DNA of 64,000 nt from Maribacter antarcticus DSM 21422. GTDB taxonomy: Bacteria > Bacteroidota > Bacteroidia > Flavobacteriales > Flavobacteriaceae. The DNA lies in assembly GCF_000621125.1 (NCBI RefSeq), contig NZ_JHZC01000006.1, forward strand, positions 289,269-353,268, given 5' to 3'. The notes beneath the pieces were generated by a model. That model saw nothing but the letters and a program-made list of their open reading frames with translations, made no database searches and was not told the DNA's origin. Position numbers and translations under genes: made by a program. Each line of letters begins with the position of its first letter. Position 1 is the stretch's first letter. Positions 27,106-36,476 of this stretch are shown one piece after another.

Positions 27106-27498
27106 TTTTATGTAACCCGAACCAAACGCTAAAAGACAAGCCATTCCTGTATTTCCTGTAGATTTTGCCGCTTATAACATGCTGCGATACACCTAAGCGG
27201 ACATAAAAAAATAAGAGGTATAGCACTTTTACAAATACAGGCAAGCCACAAGTCCGTCTGGATATTGATTGCGCAACAGTTGCGTTGTGGCGGCAAAAGG
27301 GAAGACCTCAAAAGCTGCGCTATTTTTAAACGCTAAGCCATACTTAAAAGATAAACCAATGCAACTGGTAACGTAGATTTTATGTTGCTCTGATAAACGT
27401 TCTGCTTGCGAAATGAGTAGGTCTTTTATAGGGTAAGCAGCAAAAAAAAAGGCAAGCCCCGAAGATTATCTTACTTCTTACCACATATTACCGCTAAC
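26914..27498 (-). mobile_element. Repeated cassette, copy d
   Basis: Fourth of seven copies, 585 bp. A 60-codon ORF (27311-27129) is open here in a frame interrupted in other copies; it contains RNCCAINIQTDLWLACI, a stretch also present in copy g in another context. Confidence 0.82.
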
Positions 27499-27624
27499 GA
27501 GATGTGTATGGTTAGTTGCGTGATTAAGTAACTAATTTAGCAAATACAAAACCAACTAGAAAATCCGCGAGGATTTTCGTGGATAGGCTTGTACTAGCAA
27601 TTAAATTTATACGGTGTTAGCAGC
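27490..27624 (-). repeat. attC-like site 21 (class I)
   Basis: Left box ACCGCTAAC, inner hairpin GAAAATCC-GCGA-GGATTTTC, right box GTTAGCAGC (27616-27624), matching GCTGCCAAC at 28467-28475 with one transition. Confidence 0.8.
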
Positions 27625-27632
27625 TGCCTGTT

Positions 27633-28436
27633 TTATTCAAATAACTCTATTGTATAGTCAAATAATTCTGTTCCGCCCCATTTTCCGTGTCCCGGAATTA
27701 TAATTTTTGCTTTTGGATATTTTAATTTGATTTTGCGAACAGTCTCCGACCATTTGGCCGTGCTTGCATCTCCCAAATACCCCTTGCTTGCTCCAACCTT
27801 TTTAATCAAACATCCACCAAAGACGGCATTGTCTTCTGGGAAATATCCTATGATATTATCTTTAGTATGACCTTCACCAAAGTATTCTAAATAAATCTTT
27901 TTGTTTCCAATATTTAACGTGCGATTATTATCAAATTCTTTAATTGGTTTAGTAAATATTTGACCATTATTTTTTAATAACGCTATAGTTTGGTTTGTAG
28001 CGTATGTTGGAATATTATATTCTTCAAATACCTTTATTCCTCCAATACAATCTTTATGAAAATGAGTTGGGATAATAGCGATTATCTCACTTTTGAGTTT
28101 ATTAGTAACAAATTTTATTAATTCTAAGGAACTTTTGTTGTCCGTTGGTGTGTCAAATATTACTCCTTTATTTTCATTTATGGCTAACATTCCATTACAG
28201 GCTACTTTTCCGAAATCGTCTGTGTTTAAGAAGGAAATATGTTCATAAATATGATTTGATAGCTTTTTAATTATCAAATTTTCGGTTTGATAAATAGTTA
28301 AACCATTAACTAAATCTGTCTTAGATTTCTCATTATTTGTTTCTTGTTTTGTCTGATTTTGTTTAGTTGAAGATTCTTTACAGGAAATAAAGGTGAACCC
28401 TGTAAGAAGAAAGGTTGCTAGTAATAGTTTTCTCAT
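27633..28436 (-). CDS. Class B1 metallo-beta-lactamase-like lipoprotein
   Basis: 267 residues. Lipobox FISC (Cys19). All zinc ligands of subclass B1 are present in order: HFHKD (His125, His127, Asp129), His190 in GEGHTKDN, Cys209 in GGCLIKK with the following Lys212 (the B1 substrate-binding lysine position), and His250 in PGHGKWG. Fold landmarks such as CNGMLAINENKGVIFDTP fit. So a zinc beta-lactamase able in principle to hydrolyse beta-lactams, anchored in the outer or inner membrane. Activity cannot be read from sequence; other MBL-fold functions remain possible. It is a single-gene cassette, as B1 enzymes are in mobile integrons. Confidence 0.88.
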   Translation of the reverse strand: MRKLLLATFLLTGFTFISCKESSTKQNQTKQETNNEKSKTDLVNGLTIYQTENLIIKKLSNHIYEHISFLNTDDFGKVACNGMLAINENKGVIFDTPTDNKSSLELIKFVTNKLKSEIIAIIPTHFHKDCIGGIKVFEEYNIPTYATNQTIALLKNNGQIFTKPIKEFDNNRTLNIGNKKIYLEYFGEGHTKDNIIGYFPEDNAVFGGCLIKKVGASKGYLGDASTAKWSETVRKIKLKYPKAKIIIPGHGKWGGTELFDYTIELFE

Positions 28437-28466
28437 AAATTTTGATTCCTATTTCGGTTTTTGGTT

Positions 28467-28604
28467 GCTGCCAACGGATGGTGGTAAGAAATCGTAGCGC
28501 ACTTAAATACGATTCAGCATCAAGCCGCTAAGCCGTTTGTTAAATGTTATATTGTTCAAATTTCGCACCATCTGCCCAATGTTTTTTACCGTGTGTTGTG
28601 TGTA
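28467..28604 (-). repeat. attC-like site 22
   Basis: 138 bp. Left box GCTGCCAAC, arms GGATGGTGG/CCATCTGCCC are displaced; right box GTTGTGTGTA (28595-28604), exact partner TACACACAAC at 29196-29205. Confidence 0.7.
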
Positions 28605-29146
28605 GTTTTTAATGGTTTTATATTTTTTAATATTTGATAGTCATCATTGAACATGTTTAAAATATTTATTGATGGATTCATTTCTGCTTGATGCAATCCG
28701 CTATCGTAAATTATTTTACGCATGTCTTGTGCTTTTTTGTTTTTCCAAAATGCAATCTTTGTAAAACCAATTGCACGGATTTCACCGTTTTGCTCAAATG
28801 TATGTCTGTGATATACCCATTTATCATCCCACCCTTCTAAAATTAGAGTAACTCTAAATTTTGTCCATCTTTTTAAAGGTTTTTTGTATACGAACTTTTG
28901 AGAACCTAATACAGGGAATACTCCTTTCCTAAATGTATTGTCGTATAACTTAGTCCTGAAAATTATTTCAAATCGTATGAAATCCATATAATAAAAGTAT
29001 TTAGAATTTGCCATGTATCGCATAGCATCACAGTCAAGAATACTTACCGTTCTCTCCCGAGAAAGATTTGTTACTAAGTCAACTTTATTCCAAAAGAATT
29101 TAGCACCAATATATATGTAAAGTATGTGTACCCAATAATAAATCAT
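28586..29146 (-). CDS. Acyl-CoA thioesterase-like protein (THEM6/4HBT_2 type)
   Basis: 186 residues: an N-terminal hydrophobic stretch (MIYYWVHILYIYIGAKFF) and a hot-dog domain with SILDCDAMRYMANSKYF (the D-x-x-x-x-M-x-N-S-x-Y signature), RFEIIFRT and EGWDDKWVYHRHTFEQ. Would hydrolyse acyl thioesters. The last residues (KTTHNTR) are read from site 22. Exact 10-bp matching ends mark it as a self-contained cassette. Confidence 0.82.
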   Translation of the reverse strand: MIYYWVHILYIYIGAKFFWNKVDLVTNLSRERTVSILDCDAMRYMANSKYFYYMDFIRFEIIFRTKLYDNTFRKGVFPVLGSQKFVYKKPLKRWTKFRVTLILEGWDDKWVYHRHTFEQNGEIRAIGFTKIAFWKNKKAQDMRKIIYDSGLHQAEMNPSINILNMFNDDYQILKNIKPLKTTHNTR

Positions 29147-29195
29147 AGTTCGAGTATTAGTTTTGAAAGTTATTGTATCATGTTAGAATATACAT

Positions 29196-29394
29196 TACAC
29201 ACAACGGCTAAGCTATAGGTAGTTCCGGAGCAGCGCAGCACTCATTTTCCTTATTTTACACGTAGCTAAAGCAGTTTTTTTATGTTAATTTTTTGTTTTA
29301 AATACAAAATCAAACTGTTTTGGCGAACCTTCTAAAAATACGCAAACCTTTTGATATTGACCAAGCCCCGCAGTACGTATAGGTCTTGAAACGG
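29196..29394 (-). repeat. attC-like site 23 (class IV, repeated cassette copy e)
   Basis: Left box TACACACAAC (29196-29205). The right box has decayed from CTTGTTAGCGG to CTTGAAACGG (29385-29394). Confidence 0.75.
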
Positions 29395-29786
29395 TTTTAT
29401 GTAACCCGAACCAAACGCTAAAAGACAAGCTATTCCTGTATTTCGTGTAGATTTTGCCGCTTTTAACATGCAGCGATACACCTAAGCAGACATAAAAAAA
29501 TTAAGAGGTATAGCACTTTTATAAATACGGGCAAGCCACAAGTCCGTCTGGATATCTATTGCGCAACAGTTGCGTTGTGGCGGTAAAAGGGAAAACCCCA
29601 AAAGCTGGGTTATTTTTAAAGGCTAAGCCACACTTAAAAGATAAACCAATGAAACTGGTACCGTAGATTTTTTGTTGCTCTGATAAACGTTCTGCTTGAG
29701 AACTGAGTGGGTCTTTTATAGGGTAAGTAGCAAAAAAGGGAAAGCCTCGAAGATTATCTTACTTTTTACCACATATTACCGCTAAC
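29203..29786 (-). mobile_element. Repeated cassette, copy e
   Basis: Fifth of seven copies, 584 bp. Right end ACCGCTAAC intact, left-side right box mutated, so this copy may no longer be excisable by its own pair. Confidence 0.8.
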
Positions 29787-29933
29787 GGTTAGTATATGGC
29801 AAGTAGGGCAATAGAAAGAGACCAACTTTCAAGTTTACTTTGAGCTAAATTTTATATTTGGCGGACTTTGTAAGTGACTCAGGACTTCCGTAAACTACTG
29901 AACACCATATTTTCTATATACCGTGTTAGCAGT
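29778..29933 (-). repeat. attC-like site 24
   Basis: 156 bp. Left box ACCGCTAAC, arms GTATATGGCAAGTAGGG/CACCATATTTTCTATATAC, right box GTTAGCAGT (29925-29933), exact partner ACTGCTAAC at 31198-31206. Confidence 0.78.
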
Positions 29934-29939
29934 TTTTTG

Positions 29940-31142
29940 TTACAATAGCTTCTCTTTTCTTAATGTGAAACTTAACTTTTTATTATCCCTTAGTATGGAA
30001 ATTTTAAGCACTTCTTTTTCCTTGGTAAGCCCATTTTCAAGTATTTCGCACCATTGCTCTGGTAATAACTTATTATAGTTGGTTTTACCTACTTGCAATA
30101 TTTGATCACCTATTTTTAAGTCTTCCATATTTTTATAGATATTACTAACTATTAAATGGTTTTCTTGGTTGGAACATGAGAAACCGAAAGTCGCTAAAGT
30201 TGAGTTATCATATTCTGTTTTATTTATCAATAGAATTTCTTTGGTAAACCAATTTAGGACAAAATCATAGTTTTTAAAGAACTGGTTTCCAATTGTTGAT
30301 GCTGCTTCATCGGCAAAACTAACGATAGTGTTTTCAAGTGAGACATCTCCAAATGAAACAGAGGGTGCTTTGATGTGATAAGTACTATCTGCTTTACCTA
30401 AGCCATAAAGTCCTGAACCTGAAATTCCAAAACTGGATGTTTGTGGAATCGAAGGATTGTTTTTCATCAAAGCATTATAAGTTTTCTTCGATAATGAAAT
30501 ACCACCATTTGAGCCTAAATCGACGATGACGTTTTTCTGGGTCACATCATTTAATCTAAAATCTATAATAGGCGTTCCAGTAAGCATTGTAAAAAAAGGT
30601 ATTTTACTAGTTACTTTTGGAATACTTAAAGATTCAATTGAGTTGGTGATGGTAATTATTTGATTTTGGTAATCAAATTTCCAAATAGCTTTTCTCATTA
30701 AATTTGAACCGATAAAACCATCAATTCGTAAACAGCCTACTTCTTTAGATTGCTTTAAATCAGCAACTGCAGCGCCCATATTTAAAAAATCAATACCTCC
30801 TAAGCCTAGCTTTTTTATTAAAACAAAACCTAACTTAGATTCTTCACTTTGACTATCAACAACTTTCTGTTTAAAGATGTTACTTAGCTCTAATTTTTTA
30901 GCTAATTCCTTTGAAATAGCATTTGGAGCCCCTGTATCAAGAATAAAATCATACTCTTCTCCAGAAATATTCACTTTCAAAATAATAAGACCTAAGCGAT
31001 ATTCAAAAGGAATTTTAACATTGAACTCTTCTTGTTCAACTTCTCCACTTTTCATTAATTTAATTGTCTTAAGAGTACTGCAACTTGTTAGAAGAAGAAG
31101 CATTACGAAAGTCGATAGTAATAATTTTTTTATTGTTTTCAA
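29940..31142 (-). CDS. Retropepsin-like aspartyl protease lipoprotein with PDZ-like tail
   Basis: 400 residues. Lipobox LLLTSC (Cys21). Two aspartyl half-sites: FILDTGAPNAIS (Asp69) and VIVDLGSNGGIS (about Asp208), the pattern of bacterial clan AA proteases. A C-terminal PDZ-like module (about 320-400) has MEDLKIGDQILQVGKTNY. Likely an envelope protease acting on peptides recognised by the PDZ domain. Single-gene cassette with exactly matching ends. Confidence 0.85.
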   Translation of the reverse strand: MKTIKKLLLSTFVMLLLLTSCSTLKTIKLMKSGEVEQEEFNVKIPFEYRLGLIILKVNISGEEYDFILDTGAPNAISKELAKKLELSNIFKQKVVDSQSEESKLGFVLIKKLGLGGIDFLNMGAAVADLKQSKEVGCLRIDGFIGSNLMRKAIWKFDYQNQIITITNSIESLSIPKVTSKIPFFTMLTGTPIIDFRLNDVTQKNVIVDLGSNGGISLSKKTYNALMKNNPSIPQTSSFGISGSGLYGLGKADSTYHIKAPSVSFGDVSLENTIVSFADEAASTIGNQFFKNYDFVLNWFTKEILLINKTEYDNSTLATFGFSCSNQENHLIVSNIYKNMEDLKIGDQILQVGKTNYNKLLPEQWCEILENGLTKEKEVLKISILRDNKKLSFTLRKEKLL

Positions 31143-31197
31143 TTGTATTTTTCAGTTAGGCGATTGTATATATCATTTGTTACAGCTTCTGCAAATT

Positions 31198-31390
31198 ACT
31201 GCTAACGTCTCGTATAGGAAACATAGCGTATAAATAAACGCTAACTTTTCAGATTATACACGAGCCGAATTTTTCTTTTTCTCTTTATTTTATTAAAAGC
31301 CAAATTTAAAAATTTGGCGGTCTATGTAAATACACATGAATCTTTGGTATTGCCTATATTAGCTATGTTTTATATAAATTGTTGTACACA
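31198..31390 (-). repeat. attC-like site 25 (class III)
   Basis: 193 bp. Left box ACTGCTAAC, inner palindrome GCCAAATTTAAAAATTTGGC, right box GTTGTACACA (31381-31390), partly matching ATGTTCAAC at 32205-32213. Confidence 0.75.
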
Positions 31391-31402
31391 GTGTTTTTTG
31401 CA

Positions 31403-32140
31403 CTATTCTACTAATTCCATTAACATTTTTCTCCCACCAAAATCAATTTCTTGTTTAAGTATTTTTCTTGTTGATGTGTCTATGTAATATGTACTTATAG
31501 CAGCGTTGTTTGAAATATCATCTGTAACTTCAACTTTCCAAACTTGTTTCGTTTTTCCATTGAAGTCGATAGACGTCTGTTCTGTATCTTTAATTGTTGC
31601 GGTAATTACTCCTGTTTTAGATGTGGGATTATAGTCAAAAATAGAAATAGTGTTTGAATAATTATTTTTTAAAGGAAGAAATCTTATTAATTGAGGGTAG
31701 AAATTACTATCAAAAAAAGGCTTGTCAACTTCTTCAGAAATTTGTGTTTTAGTCGCTGTTTGCTTATCTAAATAATAGCCAGTAATTTTTTCTTCAAAAT
31801 TCAACACCATATCTCTTTGTTGATTGAATGAAGAATGATATACCGGTTTAAAATTCAGTGTTTCAACAATGGTACTGTCAACCCATTTGGTAGGCGACTG
31901 TTTCATATTGACTGTTGTAATAATGTATATGCTCTCTTTTTCTTTTTGAATTTCAGTTAGCACATTTCCTATTTGAATTTTAAGAGAATCTTTAAGCATA
32001 AACCAAGTCATTTCAGAAGTTTCGGCTTTGATAAAACTTTTGTCAGCCGGATTATTTAATGGACTTAATGGTGTTTCTTGACTAAAAACCTGAAGAGAGG
32101 TTCCAAAAGTAACTAGTAAAATGTAAAGTATTTTTTTCAT
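31403..32140 (-). CDS. Secreted beta-rich protein, DUF3108-like
   Basis: About 245 residues from ATG 32140, which gives the signal peptide MKKILYILLVTFGTSLQVFSQ. The rest is mostly beta strand with WVDSTIVETLNFKPVYHSS and a closing YYIDTSTRKILKQEIDFGG, resembling DUF3108-type periplasmic proteins. No catalytic motif seen. An upstream in-frame ATG (32212) lies at the cassette boundary and is less likely. Function unknown. Confidence 0.65.
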   Translation of the reverse strand: MKKILYILLVTFGTSLQVFSQETPLSPLNNPADKSFIKAETSEMTWFMLKDSLKIQIGNVLTEIQKEKESIYIITTVNMKQSPTKWVDSTIVETLNFKPVYHSSFNQQRDMVLNFEEKITGYYLDKQTATKTQISEEVDKPFFDSNFYPQLIRFLPLKNNYSNTISIFDYNPTSKTGVITATIKDTEQTSIDFNGKTKQVWKVEVTDDISNNAAISTYYIDTSTRKILKQEIDFGGRKMLMELVE

Positions 32141-32204
32141 TTGTTTAAGTTTTTTATATCTCTTAGTAGTCAAATCTGAATTTTTGTTACACTTTTTTAG
32201 TATT

Positions 32205-32407
32205 ATGTTCAACGGTTAGGCTAAGCGTAGTGCGGAGGCAAGGAAACTTTTGGTTTCCGTCTGCGCACGAAGCTAAAGCTTATTGTTTTGCTTTATTTTT
32301 TTCTTATCCAATGTTAAATCCATAAGATTTAGCGGCCTTCTAAATATACATAGACCTTTCGATTTAGCTCTAAAGTCCGCATTACGTTTAGGTTTTGTCA
32401 GGCGGCG
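32205..32407 (-). repeat. attC-like site 26
   Basis: 203 bp. Left box ATGTTCAAC, GGCTAAGCGTAGTGCGG/CCGCATTACGTTTAGG arms, right box GTCAGGCGGCG (32397-32407), matching CGACGCCTAAC at 33152-33162 with two changes. Confidence 0.75.
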
Positions 32408-32413
32408 TATATT

Positions 32414-33147
32414 TTATTCCACTCTTTGTAATTCATATCCATTCTCTTTCAACAAATTTAGAATTCCATTTTCACCTCCTAAATGTGCCATTCCAACAGC
32501 GATAAATGTCCTGTCTTTTTCAATCAGGTATTCTATGTCCTCTATCCAATTTTTGTTTCGTTTGTCCAACAGTATTTTTATAATTTCTTCTCCCATTTGG
32601 ACTGTCATACTTTTATATAAATTGCTTACTTCTTGCCTTTTGTATTGGTTTAAGGTTTCTTTATAGTTTACCAGTATTTGTTCTTTGATACGTGTATTTT
32701 CAGGTATTTTTCATCGCTAATATTTTTCAGTAAGTTTAGAACTTCGTCGGTAGATTCCAGTCCCGTTACGTCCATTATCGATTCTAACGCTTTTATGATT
32801 AGTTCACTTTCCATATTTATAAGTTCGTCTCCGTATTCTGCAATGACAACCCTATACCTTTCCAGTAAAAAAGTTGGCACTTTAAAGTCTGCAAACTTTT
32901 CCTGTTCCGATTGATTTGACATATCTCTTTCTAATGCAAGTATGTCACATTCTTGAAGTTTGGAAATAACCTTTTAGGAAAGCTCCAATTCAGTTCGTGG
33001 ATATAGATGTATTGTTCCGAAAATAAAGGATTCGATTCCACTTTTGGATTCGATTCTCCATAAAATCTCCGATTCAAGTGCCGACTTTTTTTTTCTGCCA
33101 CAGGATGACAAAAAAAACAGAATTGTGATGTAAAGTAGAAGATTTTT
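32414..33147 (-). pseudogene. TraB/GumN-family lipoprotein, broken in three places
   Basis: Reading through gives a full TraB/GumN protein: lipoprotein signal ITILFFLSSC, LWRIESKSG and FIFGTIHLYP (the family's N-terminal GTIH motif), a central helical part (residues coded by 32922-32668) and the C-terminal GMAHLGGENGILNLLKENGY. It is interrupted by a stop (TAA after ELELS, near 32985), a frameshift near 32685-32705, and a short A-run at the very start that puts the GTG out of frame. The family is thought to be metallopeptidase-like. Confidence 0.85.
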
Positions 33148-33151
33148 AACA

Positions 33152-33291
33152 CGACGCCTAACGTATTCGTGTATGATTTGTGCGACTTAGAATCCGCAGG
33201 ATTTTCAGTTATAGTAAACCGTATGTTTAAAGATATAATTTTTATTTGAAGTTCATGTGATAGCATGAAATATACACGTTGTTGTAAAACG
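33152..33291 (-). repeat. attC-like site 27
   Basis: 140 bp. Left box CGACGCCTAAC contains GCCTAAC, a perfect match to the classical integron RYYYAAC. Arms GTGTATGATTTG/...TATACACG, right box GTTGTAAAACG (33281-33291), matching 8 bases of GCTTTACAAC at 36336-36345. Confidence 0.78.
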
Positions 33292-33315
33292 TTTCTATCC
33301 CATTTTGTTGAATTA

Positions 33316-34287
33316 TTAGTTTTCATAGAGGTAAATGGCCGCTGCTTTTGCCATTTTTCGTTGATTGTGTCCCACTCCAGCAATGATTTTTAGTTTCCAG
33401 TTGAATTTAGTTTTCAGCATTTTTGCTATTGCTATACTGTTATTGTAAAAATAAGTCCCTCTTGCTAACCTATGTGTTCCTTGTTTGTCTGTTGTCTTTG
33501 ACCTTAGGATTTTGCCTCCTTTTTCATCTGCATTATCCAATTCGCCAAGAAAAATAACTAAATGCTTCTTGAAAGACCTTTTTAGATTTTTGTTGTTAAT
33601 CCCCGTGTTTTTTAAACCAAAAGGTATAGTTGTATTTGTGTTTGGAAGTGTGTAAGAACCGGCATTTGAAGCCAGTATTCGATTTGCTTTTGAATTAGGA
33701 TAAATTAACGCAAAGCGATGTAGAATTTGCCCACCAGCAGAATGCCCAAACATATCATATTTTTGTTGCTTAGATTTCACTGCTCTTTTGGCGATTATAA
33801 AAATTCGATCGAAATCATGATAAATCCATTGACTAGTATCTGTATTTGGTTTAAATTCCACGATGTCTTCATCTATAAAAACTTGATTGGAATTCTTTTC
33901 AAAAGTAACTCCTTTTCTGATGTCCAATTCTTTAATCAAACCACCTAAGTGATAATCGGCGTAGGAATAATCTTTTTCGGCATAAGAAGGAGAAAGTATC
34001 AATACATTATGCTTTTCTGAGGCTTCAATCCAAGAATCTCGATAATCGTCTCCGTTTCTTCCAGCTCCTGGAATAACCATCAAAACCTTCGATTTTGTAG
34101 TCAAGTTTTTTGGTTTGTGATAATACACTGTAATTGAATCATTCTCATGTCCAATACCTCCTTTAATGTAGAAAAAACCAGAACCTTCATTAATTTTAAT
34201 GATTTCCAGTGTATCTTTTTGTGCAAACGAATAATTGATAAATCCAATACAAGCTACTGTAATAAAGGCTAATAATTTAATGTTCAT
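33316..34287 (-). CDS. Secreted alpha/beta hydrolase (esterase/depolymerase-like)
   Basis: About 323 residues from ATG 34287 (signal peptide ending GFINYSFAQ). Core motifs: VIPGAGRNGDDYRDSW (oxyanion region), nucleophile elbow GHSAGG, acid in FLGELDNADEKGG and His in IAGVGHNQ. Similar to secreted PHB-depolymerase/feruloyl-esterase-like enzymes. It shares a 3-kb cassette with a LytS/LytTR pair on the other strand. Confidence 0.82.
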   Translation of the reverse strand: MNIKLLAFITVACIGFINYSFAQKDTLEIIKINEGSGFFYIKGGIGHENDSITVYYHKPKNLTTKSKVLMVIPGAGRNGDDYRDSWIEASEKHNVLILSPSYAEKDYSYADYHLGGLIKELDIRKGVTFEKNSNQVFIDEDIVEFKPNTDTSQWIYHDFDRIFIIAKRAVKSKQQKYDMFGHSAGGQILHRFALIYPNSKANRILASNAGSYTLPNTNTTIPFGLKNTGINNKNLKRSFKKHLVIFLGELDNADEKGGKILRSKTTDKQGTHRLARGTYFYNNSIAIAKMLKTKFNWKLKIIAGVGHNQRKMAKAAAIYLYEN

Positions 34288-34511
34288 TATTTTTAATTTT
34301 AATTTTAAGTGAATCTCTTTTAATAAGACAAAGAACTTCATTAAAATAGTGTTGATTATAGTATGTCGACGACTAAGTCATTGTTAACTATAGAGCGTTG
34401 ATATTATAGGATGTTTTTAATTCGTCAGTAACAAATGATTATTAAGGGTAAATAGAGAACAACGCATCGATATTTTGATCCTGACTCTAGTTATTGTGTA
34501 TTTTTCAAATT
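34288..34511. other. Divergent intergenic region of esterase and LytS-type kinase
   Basis: About 220 bp between divergent starts, AT-rich, must hold both promoters. No clear operator recognised. Confidence 0.3.
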
Positions 34512-35594
34512 ATGATTAAATCATTAACTCTGTTTAGCACTAGTATTCTTCAAAAACGTTGGTTGAGTCATGTGATATTTTGGATACTTTTATTATTGTG
34601 TTATACCTTAGCAATGAAAGATGGTTATGGTTCAATATCTGAATCTTTTAACCGGAATGTTATTTTATTACTTCCTCAAATAATAGCTTCTTATTGTCTT
34701 ATTTATTTTTTAAATCCAACGTTCTTATACAAGAAGAAATATGTGCTCTTCGGGTTTCTTTTTTTAATCAGTACATATGTGTTTTCTATTCTAGCTCGTG
34801 TATTGGTAATTTATGTTGTAGAAGAATTGTACAGAGAACAACCATTTAGACAAGAATCACTTTTAGAAATTGCATCTGACGTAAAAAGACTGTATCAAGA
34901 TTTTTTTCATAGAGTCTATTTACCAGTATTTCTTTTTGCAAGCGTTATGCTTATAAGAGAACGTTTTGAAGAAAAAAGAAGAGCAGAATTTTTGAAAAAA
35001 GAAAAGGTAATTGCAGAATTAAATTTTATGAAAGCTCAGATTCACCCACATTTTTTATTTAACACATTAAATAATTTATATGTGCTAACGCTTCAAAATT
35101 CTGACAAAGCCTCTGATACTGTTTTAAAACTATCAGAAATGTTAGATTACATGTTGTATAAATGTAATGAAAATACAGTTTCAATTTCAGAAGAAACTCA
35201 GCTGATACAAAACTATATAGATTTAGAACAGTTGCGTTATGGAAATAGGTTAGAACTTGTTTTTAATAAGAATATTGATGATTCTCAAACTCAAATAGCT
35301 CCATTAATTTTAGTTTCGCTTGTTGAAAATGCCTTTAAACATGGAGCGAGTGGAACAGTTACCATTCCTAAAATAAGAATAGAAATTGGTGTTAAAAATA
35401 AACAGTTATTATTTTCTATATGTAATACAAAACCAGCACACGTTCAAAAAGATGTTACAAATTTTAAAAGGGGAATTGGACTTGTAAATACGAATAGTCA
35501 ATTGCAATTAATTTATCCCAACAAACATTCAATGGAGGTTGTAGAGGATAAAATCTCATATAATGTAGAGCTTCAAATAAATTTAAATACCTAA
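34512..35594 (+). CDS. LytS/YehU-type sensor histidine kinase
   Basis: About 360 residues from ATG 34512 (an upstream TTG at 34494 is in frame but unnecessary). Four membrane helices (about 15-35, 45-65, 75-100, 130-150), then the His_kinase domain with KAQIHPHFLFNTLNNLYVL (phospho-acceptor His) and an ATPase domain (LVENAFKHGASG, GIGLVNTNSQLQLIY). Followed by its response regulator after 25 bp. Plus-strand, against the cassette direction. Confidence 0.93.
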   Translation: MIKSLTLFSTSILQKRWLSHVIFWILLLLCYTLAMKDGYGSISESFNRNVILLLPQIIASYCLIYFLNPTFLYKKKYVLFGFLFLISTYVFSILARVLVIYVVEELYREQPFRQESLLEIASDVKRLYQDFFHRVYLPVFLFASVMLIRERFEEKRRAEFLKKEKVIAELNFMKAQIHPHFLFNTLNNLYVLTLQNSDKASDTVLKLSEMLDYMLYKCNENTVSISEETQLIQNYIDLEQLRYGNRLELVFNKNIDDSQTQIAPLILVSLVENAFKHGASGTVTIPKIRIEIGVKNKQLLFSICNTKPAHVQKDVTNFKRGIGLVNTNSQLQLIYPNKHSMEVVEDKISYNVELQINLNT

Positions 35595-35619
35595 AACGGT
35601 AAAACTTGAAATTAAATAA

Positions 35620-36330
35620 GTGAAGATAAAATGTATTATTATAGATGATGAGCCTCTTGCAATAGCATTGATTGAAGCACATGTTGCTAAATTTCCTAAT
35701 TTGGAAGTAATAGCGACTTGTAACAATGCATTGGAAGGTTTTGAAGTGTTGAAATCGAAGCCTGTAGATTTGATATTTTTAGATATTCAAATGCCGCTGT
35801 TAACTGGGATTGATTTTTTAAAATCTCTGAGTAATCCGCCTAAAGTTATTTTTATAACAGCTTATAGAGAATATGCAATAGAAAGTTATGAATTAGAAGT
35901 GGTAGATTATTTATTAAAACCCATTTCTTTTGATCGGTTTTTTAAAGCGATTAATAAGTACTTTAAAACAGTTGAAAGCAATTATAAAAACGAAGTTGAT
36001 GTTTCTAAAAAAGATAAAAATTCAGGTTTTATATATGTCAATGTAAATAAGAAAAATGTTAAAATTTTATTTTCAGAAATTGTTTATGTGGAAAGTTTAA
36101 AGGACTATATACAAATACATACCAAGGAAACGACAATTGTTACCAAAGATAAAATCAGTGATTTTGAACAAAAGTTACCAGAAAATTTTCTTCGAACGCA
36201 TAGATCATATATTGTTAACACAGATAAAATCACTGCCTATACGGCCCATGATGTTGAAGTTGGTACATTGGAAATTCCAATAGGAGTGAGTTATAAAAAG
36301 GAACTACATAAAGTTCTAAAAATACCTTAA
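35620..36330 (+). CDS. LytTR-family response regulator
   Basis: 236 residues. Receiver domain (about 1-120): IIIDDEP, phospho-acceptor Asp in LIFLDIQMP, Lys in YLLKPISFDRF. LytTR DNA-binding domain (about 135-236): FSEIVYVESLKDYIQIH and LRTHRSYIVN. Start is GTG (35620), fixed by the receiver N-terminus MKIKCIIIDDEP. Two-component partner of the kinase upstream; target may be the divergent esterase. Ends 6 bp before the left box of site 28. Confidence 0.94.
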   Translation: MKIKCIIIDDEPLAIALIEAHVAKFPNLEVIATCNNALEGFEVLKSKPVDLIFLDIQMPLLTGIDFLKSLSNPPKVIFITAYREYAIESYELEVVDYLLKPISFDRFFKAINKYFKTVESNYKNEVDVSKKDKNSGFIYVNVNKKNVKILFSEIVYVESLKDYIQIHTKETTIVTKDKISDFEQKLPENFLRTHRSYIVNTDKITAYTAHDVEVGTLEIPIGVSYKKELHKVLKIP

Positions 36331-36335
36331 TACAT

Positions 36336-36476
36336 GCTTTACAACGGTTTGTGTATGGTTTCGTTGCGTTTGGTAATAAGGTATCAAAAAGGGAAGAACG
36401 TGTAGGAAATTCGCGAGGTCTTCTCGACAGACACCTAAATGGCTGCGCAATGAACTATAAACGTTGTTAGCAATTG
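36336..36476 (-). repeat. attC-like site 28 (class I)
   Basis: 141 bp. Left box GCTTTACAAC, arms GTGTATGG/...CTATAAACG, inner AATTCGCGAGG, right box GTTAGCAATTG (36466-36476), first six bases matching GCTAAC at 38542-38547. Confidence 0.72.
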
